Positions 45,749 through 55,816 of a DNA stretch of 64,000 nt are shown in pieces. The first letter of the stretch is position 1. Each line of letters starts with the position of its first letter. The stretch lies in NCBI RefSeq assembly GCF_900105155.1, contig NZ_LT629762.1, positions 2,705,001 to 2,769,000 on the forward strand, read 5' to 3'. The notes beneath the pieces were generated by a model. It was not told the origin of the DNA, made no database searches, and saw only the letters and a list, made by a program, of their open reading frames with translations. A program made the position numbers and the translations under genes. The stretch is from Pseudomonas prosekii (lineage in GTDB: Bacteria > Pseudomonadota > Gammaproteobacteria > Pseudomonadales > Pseudomonadaceae).

Positions 45749-45778
45749 AAAAAAGGGGCGCATCGAATGCGCCCCTTT
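45749..45778 (-). terminator. Terminator of metNIQ
   Basis: On the minus strand a GGGGCGCAT/ATGCGCCCC stem with a three-base loop is followed by six or more T residues, 18 bases after the metQ stop. Confidence 0.9.
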
Positions 45779-45795
45779 CAGTCCAGCGGACAAGA

Positions 45796-46569
45796 TCAGA
45801 ACGCCGGCAATACCGCGCCTTTGTACTTCTCGAGAATGAACGCTTTGACTTCCGGGCTGTGCAGCGCGGCGACGAGTTTCTTCATCGCGTCGCTGTCCTT
45901 GTCGTCCGGGCGCGCGACGAGGATGTTCACGTAAGGCGAGTCGTTGCCTTCGATCACCAGCGCGTCCTTGGACGGATCAAGCTTGGCTTCCAGCGCGTAG
46001 TTGGTGTTGATCAGCGCCAGGTCAACCTGAGTCAGCACACGCGGAATGGTCGCGGCTTCCAGTTCACGGATTTTCAGGTCCTTCGGATTCTGTGCGATGT
46101 CCTTGACCGTCGACAGAATGCTGGTTGGATCCTTCAGCGTGATCAGCCCAGCCTTCTGCAGCAGCAACAACGCACGACCGCCATTGGTAGCGTCGTTCGG
46201 AATCACCACGTTGGCACCGCCCGGCAATTCGGCCAGGGCTTTGTACTTGCTCGAGTACGCGCCCAGCGGTTCCAGATGCACGCCGGCCACAGCAACCAGA
46301 TTGGTAGTGCGCGCCTTGTTGAACTCATCCAGGTACGGCTGGTGCTGGAAGAAGTTGGCGTCCAGACGTTTTTCGGCAACCTGCACGTTCGGCTGGATGT
46401 AGTCGGTGAACACCTTGACGTTCAGGGTCACGCCTTCTTTGGCCAGGGTCGGCTTCACGAATTCGAGAATTTCCGCATGTGGCACCGGCGACGCGGCGAC
46501 GGTCAGGGTTTCATCAGCCTGGGCGGAGAACGCCGCAACAGCGGCCAATGCGACGAGTAGTTTTTTCAT
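45796..46569 (-). CDS. metQ: D/L-methionine-binding protein
   Basis: A 257-residue periplasmic binding protein of the NlpA/MetQ family. The signal peptide is MKKLLVALAAVAAFSAQA, and the mature part begins DETLTVAASPVPHAEILEFV. Other family blocks are DYIQPNVQVAEKRLDANFFQ and IPNDATNGGRALLLLQKAGL. No lipobox cysteine is present, so unlike E. coli MetQ it is a soluble periplasmic protein. Last gene of metNIQ. Confidence 0.93.
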   Translation of the reverse strand: MKKLLVALAAVAAFSAQADETLTVAASPVPHAEILEFVKPTLAKEGVTLNVKVFTDYIQPNVQVAEKRLDANFFQHQPYLDEFNKARTTNLVAVAGVHLEPLGAYSSKYKALAELPGGANVVIPNDATNGGRALLLLQKAGLITLKDPTSILSTVKDIAQNPKDLKIRELEAATIPRVLTQVDLALINTNYALEAKLDPSKDALVIEGNDSPYVNILVARPDDKDSDAMKKLVAALHSPEVKAFILEKYKGAVLPAF

Positions 46570-46658
46570 TCAGCTAACTCCTTGTGTTTACCCGCATGAG
46601 GCGCCCGTTTGGCGCCTGCCAGCGAATGGCCGGCTCAGCGCCGGGCTACGCGAAACAT

Positions 46659-47333
46659 TTATTTTCTGGAAAAGTGTACGACCAGTTTGTCGCCAACCAT
46701 TTGCAGCACTTGCACCAGCACCAGTAACAGCACGACGGTGACGATCATCACATCGGTCTGGAAACGCTGGTAGCCGAAACGGATCGCCAGGTCACCCAAA
46801 CCACCGGCGCCGACCACACCGGCCATTGCCGTGTAGGAAACCAGTGTAATCGCCGTCACCGTAATCGCTGCATAGATGCCCGGACGGGCTTCCGGCAGCA
46901 ACGCATTGATGATGATCTGCTTGGTCGTCGCGCCCATCGCCTGGGTCGCTTCGATGATGCCGCGATCGACTTCGCGCAACGCGGTTTCCACCAGACGCCC
47001 GAAGAACGGCGTGGCGCCCACCACCAATGGCGGGATCGCGCCGGCGACGCCGAGCGAAGTGCCGGTGATCAACACGGTGAACGGGATCATCACGATCAGC
47101 AGAATGATGAACGGCAGCGAACGCAGAATGTTCACCACCAGCGACAGCACCGCATAAACGCCGCGCGATTCCAACAACTGGCGCGGGCTGCACAGGAACA
47201 ACAGCACGCCCAGCGGCAGGCCGAGCAAAATCGTGAACAGCAGCGAACCGCCGAGCATCAGCAGGGTGTCGCCGGTAGCGAGCCAGATTTCGAACCAGTC
47301 GATATTGGCGAAGAAACTCATCAGGGCCTCCAT
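46659..47333 (-). CDS. metI: Methionine ABC transporter permease
   Basis: A 224-residue permease with five or so hydrophobic helices and the EAA-type loop ALREVDRGIIEATQAMGAT. It forms the membrane channel with MetN. ATG 47333 overlaps the metN stop by one base (TGATG); a second ATG at 47321 has GGAGG five bases upstream and could be the true start, giving 220 residues. Confidence 0.93.
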   Translation of the reverse strand: MEALMSFFANIDWFEIWLATGDTLLMLGGSLLFTILLGLPLGVLLFLCSPRQLLESRGVYAVLSLVVNILRSLPFIILLIVMIPFTVLITGTSLGVAGAIPPLVVGATPFFGRLVETALREVDRGIIEATQAMGATTKQIIINALLPEARPGIYAAITVTAITLVSYTAMAGVVGAGGLGDLAIRFGYQRFQTDVMIVTVVLLLVLVQVLQMVGDKLVVHFSRK

Positions 47334-48340
47334 CAGCGCAGCACCTCCATGTGGACGTCAGCTGCGGTGAAGCGGGCAAACGCCGCCTCCATGTCGCCGC
47401 CGGTGACCGCCAGGGTCAGTTGGCCGTACGGCGTGTCTTTGATGCGATCGATGCGACCGGCAAGGATGCTGTAGTCGACGCCGGTTTCCCGCGCGACGGT
47501 GCCGAGCAATGGCGCGTAGGTCGCTTCGCCCTGGAACGTCAGACGCACGATACGCCCCGGCACGTGAGCAAAATCATCACGCTGTTCGCTTTCGTCGATC
47601 TGCTCGTCTTCCTGGACGAAGCGCTTGGTGGTCGGGTGCTTGGGATGCAGGAACACATCGGCCACTGAGCCTTGCTCGACGATCACCCCGGCGTCCATCA
47701 CCGCGACCTGATCGCAAACGCGGCGGATCACGTCCATTTCGTGGGTGATCAGCACGATGGTCAGCTTCAGCTCGCGGTTGATCTCGGCGAGCAATTGCAG
47801 GACCGACGCAGTGGTCTGCGGGTCCAGCGCGCTGGTGGCTTCGTCACACAGGAGGATTTTCGGCTTGGTCGCCAGGGCGCGGGCAATGCCGACACGCTGC
47901 TTCTGGCCACCGGACAATTGCGCCGGATACTTTTTGGCGTGGTCGGACAAACCCACCCGCGCCAGCAGTTCCGCGACGCGCTGGTCGATTTCACTGCGCG
48001 ACAGCTCACCGGCAAGGGTCAGCGGCAGCGCCACGTTGTCGGCGACAGTCTTGGAGGCCAGCAGGTTGAAGTGCTGGAAGATCATCCCGACCTGCTGGCG
48101 GAAGCGCCGCAGGCTGCTGGCATCGAGCGCGGTGACTTCTTCGCCATCGACGAAGATCTTGCCGCCACTGGATTCCTCCAGGCGATTGATCAGACGCAGC
48201 AGGGTACTTTTTCCCGCGCCAGAATGGCCGATCAGGCCGAAGACCTGACCGTTCTCAATCGTCAGACTGGTCGGATGCAGGGCGGGAATGTCCTTACCGG
48301 CGACGCGGTAAGTCTTATGGACGTTTTGAAACTCGATCAC
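47333..48340 (-). CDS. metN: Methionine ABC transporter ATP-binding protein
   Basis: A 335-residue ATPase. Walker [11 protein letters not shown], signature [15 protein letters not shown] and Walker [13 protein letters not shown] are clear. The C-terminal 90 residues form the ACT-like C2 domain that lets methionine inhibit transport (transinhibition) in E. coli MetN. First gene of metNIQ; the 262-base gap to katE contains a palindrome. Confidence 0.95.
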   Translation of the reverse strand: MIEFQNVHKTYRVAGKDIPALHPTSLTIENGQVFGLIGHSGAGKSTLLRLINRLEESSGGKIFVDGEEVTALDASSLRRFRQQVGMIFQHFNLLASKTVADNVALPLTLAGELSRSEIDQRVAELLARVGLSDHAKKYPAQLSGGQKQRVGIARALATKPKILLCDEATSALDPQTTASVLQLLAEINRELKLTIVLITHEMDVIRRVCDQVAVMDAGVIVEQGSVADVFLHPKHPTTKRFVQEDEQIDESEQRDDFAHVPGRIVRLTFQGEATYAPLLGTVARETGVDYSILAGRIDRIKDTPYGQLTLAVTGGDMEAAFARFTAADVHMEVLR

Positions 48341-48442
48341 GTAGCGAACCTTGTGGGGCGCGTTGGAAAAGGGTCAGCGTTTAGCCGGGCGCGCATTTTA
48401 GCCTGTCCGTATAGAGGGTATTAGCATTTATTCGGCATGCAA

Positions 48443-48472
48443 CCTTTGATTTGGCAATAACGCGATCAAAGG
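48443..48472. promoter_or_regulatory. Inverted repeat between metN and katE
   Basis: CCTTTGAT and ATCAAAGG form a perfect eight-base inverted repeat with a 14-base spacer in the divergent 262-base gap. It could be an operator for metNIQ or katE, or both. No known consensus is matched. Confidence 0.45.
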
Positions 48473-48602
48473 TCATAAAAAAGGAACGGCTGAAAACCTC
48501 ATTAGTCACTATTTAAGCAACGTAATTACCGCCAGGTGCCGTGCCTGGAAAATTGCTCACAAGTCCGGCTAGGACGAGATCGCAACGAGGAGTTTACGAC
48601 TG

Positions 48603-50741
48603 ATGAGTACCAAGAAACCTGTCGCCCCCAAAAGCGCACTGGCCGGGACTGACACCCTGGACCGTGGCAACACCAATACCAAGCTCGAAAGCCTGGAAAA
48701 ATTCCGCTCCGACGCCACCGAACAAGCCCTGCGCACCAACCAGGGCGTCAAGGTGTCGGACAACCAGAACACCCTGAAAGTCGGCGCCCGCGGGCCGTCG
48801 CTGCTGGAAGACTTCATCATGCGTGAGAAAATCACGCACTTTGACCACGAACGCATCCCGGAGCGCATCGTCCATGCGCGCGGCACTGGCGCTCACGGTT
48901 TCTTCCAGACTTACGAGAACCATGCCGCGCTGACCAAGGCCGGTTTCCTGCAGGATCCGGGCAAACAAACCCCGGTATTCGTGCGTTTCTCCACGGTGCA
49001 GGGGCCACGCGGCTCGGGCGATACCGTGCGTGACGTGCGCGGGTTTGCCGTGAAGTTCTTCACCGACGAAGGCAACTTCGACCTGGTCGGCAACAACATG
49101 CCGGTGTTCTTCATCCAGGACGCAATCAAGTTTCCCGATTTCGTCCACGCGGTGAAACCGGAGCCGCACAACGAAATCCCTACCGGCGGCTCGGCGCACG
49201 ATACCTTTTGGGACTTCGTCTCGCTGCAGCCTGAATCGGCGCACATGGTGATCTGGGCGATGTCCGACCGCGCGATCCCGAAAAGCTTGCGCAGCATGCA
49301 AGGTTTCGGCGTGCACACGTTCCGTCTGGTGAATGCCGAAGGCAAGTCGCGCTTCGTCAAGTTCCACTGGCGCCCAACCGCCGGCACCTGCTCGCTGGTG
49401 TGGGATGAAGCGCAGAAACTCGCCGGTAAAGACACCGATTACCATCGTCGTGACCTGTGGGAATCGATCGAGATGGGCGACTACCCGGAATGGGAATTGG
49501 GCGTGCAGATCGTCGAGGAAGAAAACGAACACGACTTCGATTTCGACCTGCTCGACCCGACCAAGATCATTCCTGAAGAAATCGTGCCGATTACGCCACT
49601 GGGCAAAATGACCCTGAACCGTAACCCGGACAACTTCTTCGCCGAAACCGAGCAAGTCGCGTTCTGCCCCGGCCACATCGTTCCTGGCATCGACTTCTCC
49701 AACGATCCGCTGCTGCAAGGTCGGCTGTTTTCCTACACCGACACGCAGATCAGCCGACTCGGCGGGCCGAACTTCCACGAAATCCCGATCAACCGTCCGG
49801 TAGCGCCGTACCACAATGGTCAGCGCGATGGCATTCACCGCATGACCATCGACAAGGGCCGCGCCTCCTACGAGCCGAACTCGATTGACGGTGGCTGGCC
49901 GAAAGAAACTCCGCCCGCCGCGCAGGACGGTGGCTTCGAGACTTACCCGGAACGCATCGACGCGAACAAGATTCGTCAGCGCAGCGAGTCGTTCGGTGAT
50001 CACTTCTCGCAGGCGCGCTTGTTCTTCAACAGCATGAGCAAGCACGAGCAGGAACACATCATCGCCGCGTACAGCTTCGAGCTGGGCAAGGTTGAGCGGT
50101 TGTGGATTCGTGAGCGTCAGGTCAATGAGATCCTCGCCAACATCGATCTGGAACTGGCTGCGCGCGTCGCGGCAAACCTGGGTCTGCCAGCACCGAAGGC
50201 TGGCACCGTAGACGTGCCGAAAACGTCGCTGGATCGTTCGCCAGCGCTGAGCCAGGCCAACCTGCTGCCGGAAAACATCAAGACTCGTAAAGTCGCGATC
50301 CTGGCGGCGAACGGCGTCGACGGCAAAGCGATTGATGCAATGAAAGCGGCGCTGGCGGCTGAAGGCGCACACGCTAAGTTGCTCGGCCCGACTTCGGCAC
50401 CCGTGACCACTGCTGACGGCAAATCGCTGCCCGTCGATGCGTCGATGGAAGGCTTGCCGTCCGTCGCTTTCGATGCGGTGTTCGTGCCGGGTGGCGCGGC
50501 GTCGATCAAAGCGTTGAGCGGTGACGGCGTGGCCCTGCATTACGTGCTCGAAGCGTACAAGCACCTGAAGGCAATCGCGCTGCACGGCGAAGCCAAGCAG
50601 TTGCTGGACGTGCTGAAGCTGGAGGCTGATGCGGGGTTGATCGTCGGTACCGACAAGACGCTGATCAAGCCGTTCTTCGCGGCGATTGGACAGCATCGGG
50701 TTTGGGATCGCGAGCCTAAAGCCAAGGCGATCCCGGCTTAA
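48603..50741 (+). CDS. katE: Large-subunit catalase HPII (KatE)
   Basis: A 712-residue clade 2 catalase that splits hydrogen peroxide. The active-site region has [20 protein letters not shown] (distal His), [18 protein letters not shown] (Asn/Phe side) and the heme-Tyr segment [18 protein letters not shown]. The C-terminal 150 residues form the flavodoxin/GATase-like domain of HPII ([33 protein letters not shown]). In pseudomonads KatE is induced in stationary phase. GAGGAG lies upstream of the ATG at 48603. Confidence 0.96.
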   Translation: MSTKKPVAPKSALAGTDTLDRGNTNTKLESLEKFRSDATEQALRTNQGVKVSDNQNTLKVGARGPSLLEDFIMREKITHFDHERIPERIVHARGTGAHGFFQTYENHAALTKAGFLQDPGKQTPVFVRFSTVQGPRGSGDTVRDVRGFAVKFFTDEGNFDLVGNNMPVFFIQDAIKFPDFVHAVKPEPHNEIPTGGSAHDTFWDFVSLQPESAHMVIWAMSDRAIPKSLRSMQGFGVHTFRLVNAEGKSRFVKFHWRPTAGTCSLVWDEAQKLAGKDTDYHRRDLWESIEMGDYPEWELGVQIVEEENEHDFDFDLLDPTKIIPEEIVPITPLGKMTLNRNPDNFFAETEQVAFCPGHIVPGIDFSNDPLLQGRLFSYTDTQISRLGGPNFHEIPINRPVAPYHNGQRDGIHRMTIDKGRASYEPNSIDGGWPKETPPAAQDGGFETYPERIDANKIRQRSESFGDHFSQARLFFNSMSKHEQEHIIAAYSFELGKVERLWIRERQVNEILANIDLELAARVAANLGLPAPKAGTVDVPKTSLDRSPALSQANLLPENIKTRKVAILAANGVDGKAIDAMKAALAAEGAHAKLLGPTSAPVTTADGKSLPVDASMEGLPSVAFDAVFVPGGAASIKALSGDGVALHYVLEAYKHLKAIALHGEAKQLLDVLKLEADAGLIVGTDKTLIKPFFAAIGQHRVWDREPKAKAIPA

Positions 50742-50766
50742 GGTTTGTCTCGATAGTTAGGACGCT

Positions 50767-50832
50767 ATCGCGAGCAAGCTCGCTCCCACATTGGAAATGC
50801 ATTCCAAATGTGGGAGCGAGCTTGCTCGCGAT
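50767..50832. repeat. Near-perfect REP palindrome
   Basis: A 66-base palindrome with arms starting ATCGCGAGCAAGCTCGCTCC and only a small mismatch around the AATGCATT centre. It could form a long hairpin after katE. Confidence 0.9.
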
Positions 50833-50855
50833 GCTTTTAAGGTCTTACAAGGTTT

Positions 50856-51572
50856 TCAAGGCTTACGCGGGCTCAAAACCACCTGCGCCGGGACGTGGCG
50901 CACGATCTGTTTGTGCAATTTCAGCTCAAAACCCGAATCGAGTTTCTTCACCCGTTTGGTCAGCAATGTGGCCAGCCATGGGTAATCCTGCGTGCGCGGT
51001 GCCTGGATAACCACCGCACAGTCGTAATTCACCACATCGAAGGCAATCGCATCCAGTTGATGACGAAGTTTGCTCATATCGGTGAGGTTCAACGCGACCG
51101 TGGTGCTTTCCGCCGCCGGATCAATCACTTTGGCTTTTGGCCGGGCTTCAGCCGCCAGCAACGCAGCTTCGGCCTTGTCCAGCTCAGCCTTGCGCGCATT
51201 GACGATGGCATTGTTGACGCCACCGGTCAGCGCCGGCGCTTTCGGCATCAGCGCCCGCGCACGGCTGAGCGCAGTGGCGGCGGCGTTGACATCACCTTTC
51301 TGCAACACGATTTGGCTGCGTTGCAGATAGGCTTCGGCCAATTGCCGTTGGTATTGCACCAGCGTTGGATCGTCAGGCGACTGGGCCTGCAAGGTTGCCA
51401 GTTGATCTTCAGCGGTGGCCAGCTCGCTGCTGGCCAGGTTTTGTTCAAGCTGTGCAATCGCCGCAGCCCGACCGTCGGGAGCCTGAGTGGCTGCCGGTGG
51501 CGTACTTTGGCAAGCGCCGAGCAGCAGAGAAAATGCGACAAGGAGCAGATAACGGGAGGCGAACGGCTTCAT
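50856..51572 (-). CDS. Lipoprotein with TPR-like helical region (PA5502-like)
   Basis: A 238-residue protein with a lipoprotein signal (MKPFASRYLLLVAFSLLLGAC, lipobox LGAC at Cys21). A Gln/Ala/Asp-rich helical region follows (LEQNLASSELATAEDQLATL and similar, suggesting TPR-like helices). The C-terminal domain is more hydrophobic and beta-rich. It is downstream of znuB on the same strand, with 37 bases between, so it may be part of the zinc-uptake operon. Its role is unknown. Confidence 0.78.
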   Translation of the reverse strand: MKPFASRYLLLVAFSLLLGACQSTPPAATQAPDGRAAAIAQLEQNLASSELATAEDQLATLQAQSPDDPTLVQYQRQLAEAYLQRSQIVLQKGDVNAAATALSRARALMPKAPALTGGVNNAIVNARKAELDKAEAALLAAEARPKAKVIDPAAESTTVALNLTDMSKLRHQLDAIAFDVVNYDCAVVIQAPRTQDYPWLATLLTKRVKKLDSGFELKLHKQIVRHVPAQVVLSPRKP

Positions 51573-51609
51573 TCCTGCGACTCTCTATTTGCGCAAAAAA
51601 CGAGCAAGT

Positions 51610-52398
51610 CTACACCCCTCGACGGGGCAGGACAAAACTCAGCAGAAACAGCGCGGCGGCCGCCACCACAATCGATGGGCCCGCCGGGGTGTCCTTGAAC
51701 CATGACAACGCCAGCCCGCCACACACCGCAAGCATGCCCAGCAGGCTCGCGCCCAGTGCCATCTGCTCGGGCGAGCGGGCGTGACGCTGTGCCGCAGCCG
51801 CCGGGATGATCAACAGTGACGTAATCAGCAACACACCGACGATTTTCATTGCCACGGCGATGACCACGGCGATCAGCAACATCAGGGTCAGGCGCAACGC
51901 CGCCACCGGCAACCCTTCGACCCTGGCCAATTCTTCGTGCACGGTGATCGCCAGCAGTGGCCGCCACAACGTCACCAGCAACGCCAGCACCGCCGCGCTG
52001 CCGCCGAGGATCCACGCCAGATCGGTCGGGCTGATCGCCAGCAGGTCGCCGAACAGATACGCCATCAGGTCGATCCGCACTTCGTGCATGAAGCTTAGTA
52101 CCACCAGGCCCAACGAGAGCGTGCTCGGCGCGAGAATTCCCAACAGCGTGTCGGACGCCAGCGGCTGGCGCTGTTGCAACGTCACCAGCAACACCGCCAG
52201 CAGCAGGCAGCCAACGGTGACCGCCACGGTCGGGCTGACATCCAGCAAAAAGCCCAGCGCCACGCCGAGCAACGCGGCGTGGGACAAGGTGTCGCCGAAG
52301 TAGGCCATGCGCCGCCACACCACAAACGAACCCAGCGGGCCCGCGACCACTGCCAGGGCCAGACCTGCAAGCAGGGCGTAAAGCAGAAAATCAGCCAT
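51610..52398 (-). CDS. znuB: Zinc ABC transporter permease
   Basis: A 262-residue permease of the ABC-3 family with about eight hydrophobic helices; [20 protein letters not shown] is the family signature. It carries zinc across the inner membrane with ZnuC and ZnuA. ATG 52398 overlaps the znuC end by eight bases; in-frame sequence upstream is inside znuC. Confidence 0.94.
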   Translation of the reverse strand: MADFLLYALLAGLALAVVAGPLGSFVVWRRMAYFGDTLSHAALLGVALGFLLDVSPTVAVTVGCLLLAVLLVTLQQRQPLASDTLLGILAPSTLSLGLVVLSFMHEVRIDLMAYLFGDLLAISPTDLAWILGGSAAVLALLVTLWRPLLAITVHEELARVEGLPVAALRLTLMLLIAVVIAVAMKIVGVLLITSLLIIPAAAAQRHARSPEQMALGASLLGMLAVCGGLALSWFKDTPAGPSIVVAAAALFLLSFVLPRRGV

Positions 52399-53176
52399 GC
52401 TTGCAGCCATCTCCATGAACGTGAGGTTGTGCCGACGGGGCGGCGGCGACCACGGAGCCATGCAGGTCATGGGCGTGGTCGTGGTGGTGGTGATAAATCG
52501 CCAGGCTCTGCGCGTTTTTGCCGAACAGCTCGACGAACGCCGGATCGCTGCTGACCTGTTCCGGGTGCCCGGAGCAGCAGACGTGGCGGTTCAGGCAAAC
52601 CACTTGATCGGTGGTGCTCATCACCAAATGTAAATCGTGGGAAACCATCAATACGCCGCAACCATGGCGGTCGCGCAGGCGGGTGATCAGGCTGTACAGC
52701 TCGGCTTGGCCAGCGACATCGACGCCCTGCACCGGCTCGTCGAGCACCAGCAATTGCGGCTCGCGCAACAACGCGCGAGCAAGCAAAACGCGCTGCATTT
52801 CGCCGCCGGAAACACTTTGTACCGGGCTGTCGATCACCTGTTCGGCACCGACTTCCTTGAGCGCCGCCAATGCTCGCGCACGGTCAACGCCCGGCACCAG
52901 CCGCAGGAAGCGCAGCACCGAAAGCGGCAAGGTCGGATCGACGTGAAGTTTTTGCGGCATGTAACCGACGCGCAGTTTCGGTTTACGCCAAACGGTGCCG
53001 CTGTCCGGCTTCAACAAACCGAGCACGGCGCGCACCAGCGTGGTTTTGCCGGCGCCATTCGGGCCGATCAGGGTGACGATTTGCCCGGGCTCGACGCTGA
53101 GGTCGATGCTTTCCAGCACGTTTTGCCCGGCAAACGTCACGGCCACTTGCTCAAGACGGATCAGCGCGTTGCTCAT
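52391..53176 (-). CDS. znuC: Zinc ABC transporter ATP-binding protein
   Basis: A 261-residue ATPase with Walker [11 protein letters not shown], signature [14 protein letters not shown] and Walker [13 protein letters not shown]. The C-terminus is histidine-rich ([13 protein letters not shown]), a possible zinc-sensing or storage tail. Its ATG at 53176 overlaps the zur stop by one base. Confidence 0.95.
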   Translation of the reverse strand: MSNALIRLEQVAVTFAGQNVLESIDLSVEPGQIVTLIGPNGAGKTTLVRAVLGLLKPDSGTVWRKPKLRVGYMPQKLHVDPTLPLSVLRFLRLVPGVDRARALAALKEVGAEQVIDSPVQSVSGGEMQRVLLARALLREPQLLVLDEPVQGVDVAGQAELYSLITRLRDRHGCGVLMVSHDLHLVMSTTDQVVCLNRHVCCSGHPEQVSSDPAFVELFGKNAQSLAIYHHHHDHAHDLHGSVVAAAPSAQPHVHGDGCKHG

Positions 53177-53658
53177 CAAGCCCCCTGGCAACCCGAGCAG
53201 AGCCCGACCACTTCAACAGTCTGGGCCTCGACGATAAATCCAACGTCTTTGGCGCTGAAGACAATCGCGTCGCTGATGGATTTTTGTTCGAGCTCGATGG
53301 CGGCGTGGCATTCGCGGCAAATCAGGAACTGGCCCTGGTGCGCGTGCTCCGGGTGATTGCAGCCGACGAAGGCGTTGAGCGAGGAGATGCGGTGCACCAG
53401 GCCGTTTTCCAGGAGGAAATCCAGCGCGCGGTACACAGTCGGCGGCGCGGCGCGGCGGCCGTCCTGCTCGCTGAGCACCGCCAGAATGTCGTAGGCGCCC
53501 AGCGGTTTGTGGCTTTGCCACACCAGTTCCAGCACCCGCCGGCGCAATTGGGTCAGGCGCAAGCCTTGACGGGCGCACAAGGCATCGGCCTCGGTCAATG
53601 CGCTGTGCACGCAATGAGAGTGGTCATGGGGACGGCTGGCAATCGGTGTAATAGGCAT
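53176..53658 (-). CDS. zur: Zinc uptake regulator (Fur family)
   Basis: A 160-residue Fur-family repressor. The N-terminal winged helix has [20 protein letters not shown] and [20 protein letters not shown]; the zinc cysteines are CxxC in [12 protein letters not shown] and CSGCQGA at the C-terminus. It is the first gene of the zur-znuCB operon and divergent from znuA, so it controls both. At high zinc it represses uptake. Confidence 0.94.
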   Translation of the reverse strand: MPITPIASRPHDHSHCVHSALTEADALCARQGLRLTQLRRRVLELVWQSHKPLGAYDILAVLSEQDGRRAAPPTVYRALDFLLENGLVHRISSLNAFVGCNHPEHAHQGQFLICRECHAAIELEQKSISDAIVFSAKDVGFIVEAQTVEVVGLCSGCQGA

Positions 53659-53680
53659 GAGCGGCGACGATTTTTGTGAG

Positions 53681-53700
53681 AGACGTTATTATGTTACCCG
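53681..53700. promoter_or_regulatory. Probable Zur operator
   Basis: The AT-rich GTTATTATGTTAC at 53685-53697 resembles the gammaproteobacterial Zur core (GTTATA...ATAAC) and lies in the 66-base zur-znuA divergent gap. The match is partial; location is the main support. Confidence 0.5.
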
Positions 53701-53724
53701 TTCTCGCCTCTTCGAGTGGTCATC

Positions 53725-54654
53725 GTGTCCCGACTTTTTTCAATGTATGTCGCATTTTTCACAACTTTCCTGCTGATGAGTTCGGCTCACGCCGAGGTCA
53801 ACGTGCTCACCAGCATCAAGCCGCTACAGCTGATTGCCGCTGCCGTGCAGGACGGTGTGGCGGTCCCGGAAGTGTTGCTGCCACCGGGCGCCTCGCCACA
53901 TAACTACGCGCTGCGCCCGTCCGACGTACGGAAGGTGCAATCGGTCGATCTGCTGTACTGGATCGGTCCGGACATGGAAGGTTTCCTGCCGCGCGTGCTG
54001 AAAAGTCGCACATCGCCAAGCGTCGCCGTGCAGGATCTGCCGGGGCTGAAACTGCGGCACTTCGCCGAAGACAGCCATTCCCACGCCGAAGAAGCCGAGC
54101 AGCCCGACGAACATGACCACGATCATCGTCCCGGCACGCTGGACGCGCATTTGTGGCTCTCGCCAGTCAACGCACGGGTGATCGCGACGAAAATGGCCGC
54201 AGACTTGAGCGCTGCCGATCCGGCCAACGCGCCACGTTATCAGAGCAACCTCAAGGCCTTCGATGAGCGGCTGGATGCGCTCGACCAGCGCCTGAAGGCA
54301 CGGCTGGCGGGTATCTCGGGCAAACCTTATTTTGTGTTCCACGAAGCGTTCGATTATTTCGAAGACGCTTACGGGCTCAAGCATGCGGGCGTGTTCAGCG
54401 TTGCCGCGGAAGTGCAGCCCGGCGCCCAGCATGTGGCGGCGATGCGCACGCGTTTGCAGGAAGTCGGCAAGACCTGCGTGTTCAGTGAACCGCCGTTGCG
54501 GCCGCGACTGGCGGAAACCCTGGTGGCGGGTTTGCCGGTGAAACTGGCCGAACTGGATGCGCTGGGCGGTTACACACCCGCGACTGCTCAGGGTTATGAA
54601 CAGGTGTTGGAGAAATTGGGCAATGACCTGGCCGGGTGCCTGGAGGCGTTGTAA
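53725..54654 (+). CDS. znuA: Zinc-binding periplasmic protein
   Basis: A 309-residue zinc-binding lipocalin-like cluster A-I protein with a signal peptide (FFTTFLLMSSAHA). The zinc histidines are in PPGASPHNYALRPSDV, DAHLWLSP and VFHEAFDYFEDAYG. The histidine-rich loop HSHAEEAEQPDEHDHDHR is typical of ZnuA. GTG 53725 is chosen (GAG eight bases upstream); a further GTG at 53716 and ATG 53743 are also in frame. Confidence 0.92.
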   Translation: MSRLFSMYVAFFTTFLLMSSAHAEVNVLTSIKPLQLIAAAVQDGVAVPEVLLPPGASPHNYALRPSDVRKVQSVDLLYWIGPDMEGFLPRVLKSRTSPSVAVQDLPGLKLRHFAEDSHSHAEEAEQPDEHDHDHRPGTLDAHLWLSPVNARVIATKMAADLSAADPANAPRYQSNLKAFDERLDALDQRLKARLAGISGKPYFVFHEAFDYFEDAYGLKHAGVFSVAAEVQPGAQHVAAMRTRLQEVGKTCVFSEPPLRPRLAETLVAGLPVKLAELDALGGYTPATAQGYEQVLEKLGNDLAGCLEAL

Positions 54655-54667
54655 CCCGATCTGCAAC

Positions 54668-54803
54668 CTGTGGGAGCGAGCTTGCTCGCGATGGCGGCAT
54701 CACATCCAGCATCAATGCTGACTGAACCGGCGCTATCGCGGGCAAGCCTTGCTCCTACAGGGATGGTGCAATTTCCTCTAGGAGCGAGGCTTGCCCGCGA
54801 AGC
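54668..54803. repeat. Cluster of three REP units
   Basis: Units lie near 54668 (GTGGGAGCGAGCTTGCTCGC), 54733 (reverse, CGCGGGCAAGCCTTGCTCCT) and 54779 (TAGGAGCGAGGCTTGCCCGC). They form one pair plus an extra unit between convergent znuA and thrB. Confidence 0.87.
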
Positions 54804-54805
54804 TT

Positions 54806-55756
54806 TTAAAGCGCGAAAGGCAACGGTGTACTGATTTTCTGCCGTTGCGCCAAGCGCTGCTGGAACTCCAGCGGATCGTGAATCAACACGTCCTGCCCGG
54901 CAAACGACTCTGCAGCAATCAACCGCGACAGCCAGAAGCGCACGCACGCCACACGCAGCATGGTCGCCCACAACTCGGCTTCCGCTGCCGTGAACGGGCG
55001 CAACCCCGCATAAGCGCCCAACAGGGCTCGGGCACGCGGCCCGTCGATCACCCCATCGTCGTCCGAACACCAGTCGTTCAAGGCAATCGCCACGTCGTAC
55101 AACATCGGCCCGGAACAGGCATTGTAGAAGTCGATCAAGCCGGTCAGGTGCGTGCCTTCAAACATCGCATTGTCGCGGAACAGGTCGGCGTGGATGTTGG
55201 CGCGTGGCAGTGCGAGAATTTTCTGTTTTTTCTCGGTGATTTCTTCCAACGCTCGTTGCAGCAGATCGCTTTGCTCGGCGTTCAGGTGCGAGAGCAGTTG
55301 CGTGCCCTCCTCCAGCATCCAGTCGAGGCCGCGATCGGTCTTGCGCTTGACCATGTTGGCCTGAGTCGCCAAGTGCAGATGGCCGAGCAACTCGCCGACC
55401 TGCGCGCAATGCTGGGCATTGGCTTGCTTGATGTGTTTGCCGGCCAGGCGCGGCTGGAGCAACGCCGGTTTGCCGGCCAGTTCGCGCAACGCCACGCCGT
55501 CCTTGGTGCGCAGCGCATACGGCACTGGCAGGTCGGCGTCGTGCAGCACGTCGAGCAATTCAATGAAAAACGGCATTTCCTGAACCGGACCGCGCTCTAC
55601 CAGGGTCAGGACAAACTCGCCCTGCTCCAGACTGATAAAGAAATTGGTGTTTTCGCTACCGGCGGCAATCCCCTGGAAATCAAGCAGGCGGCCGAGCCCG
55701 TATGGGGCGAGAAAGGTTTCCAGCTCGGGCCGAGCCAGGGGAGTAAACACAGACAT
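54806..55756 (-). CDS. thrB: Homoserine kinase (ThrB, APH-like family)
   Basis: A 316-residue kinase of the aminoglycoside-phosphotransferase fold, different from the E. coli GHMP-type ThrB but standard in Pseudomonas. Motifs: GSENTNFFISLEQGEFVLTL (ATP site), IHADLFRDNAMFE (catalytic loop) and GLIDFYNACSGPMLYDVA (metal site). It phosphorylates homoserine for threonine synthesis. It lies 60 bases after the DUF2782 gene on the same strand. Confidence 0.93.
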   Translation of the reverse strand: MSVFTPLARPELETFLAPYGLGRLLDFQGIAAGSENTNFFISLEQGEFVLTLVERGPVQEMPFFIELLDVLHDADLPVPYALRTKDGVALRELAGKPALLQPRLAGKHIKQANAQHCAQVGELLGHLHLATQANMVKRKTDRGLDWMLEEGTQLLSHLNAEQSDLLQRALEEITEKKQKILALPRANIHADLFRDNAMFEGTHLTGLIDFYNACSGPMLYDVAIALNDWCSDDDGVIDGPRARALLGAYAGLRPFTAAEAELWATMLRVACVRFWLSRLIAAESFAGQDVLIHDPLEFQQRLAQRQKISTPLPFAL

Positions 55757-55816
55757 GGTTAAAAACTGCTCAGTTCGGGCGCCGCTATCAAAACGGCGCC
55801 GATTAAAGTTAAGAAA

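Noticed and set aside
48594..50696. A 700-codon open frame antisense to katE
   Set aside because: Same artefact: it spans almost exactly the catalase gene and has no recognisable domain or ribosome site.
48603..50741. C-terminal GATase/DJ-1-like part of katE considered as a separate fused gene
   Set aside because: This domain is a normal part of HPII-type catalases.
54668..54803. Repeated REP units considered as a CRISPR array
   Set aside because: Units alternate in orientation, spacers are not uniform, and no cas gene is present; they are REP sequences.
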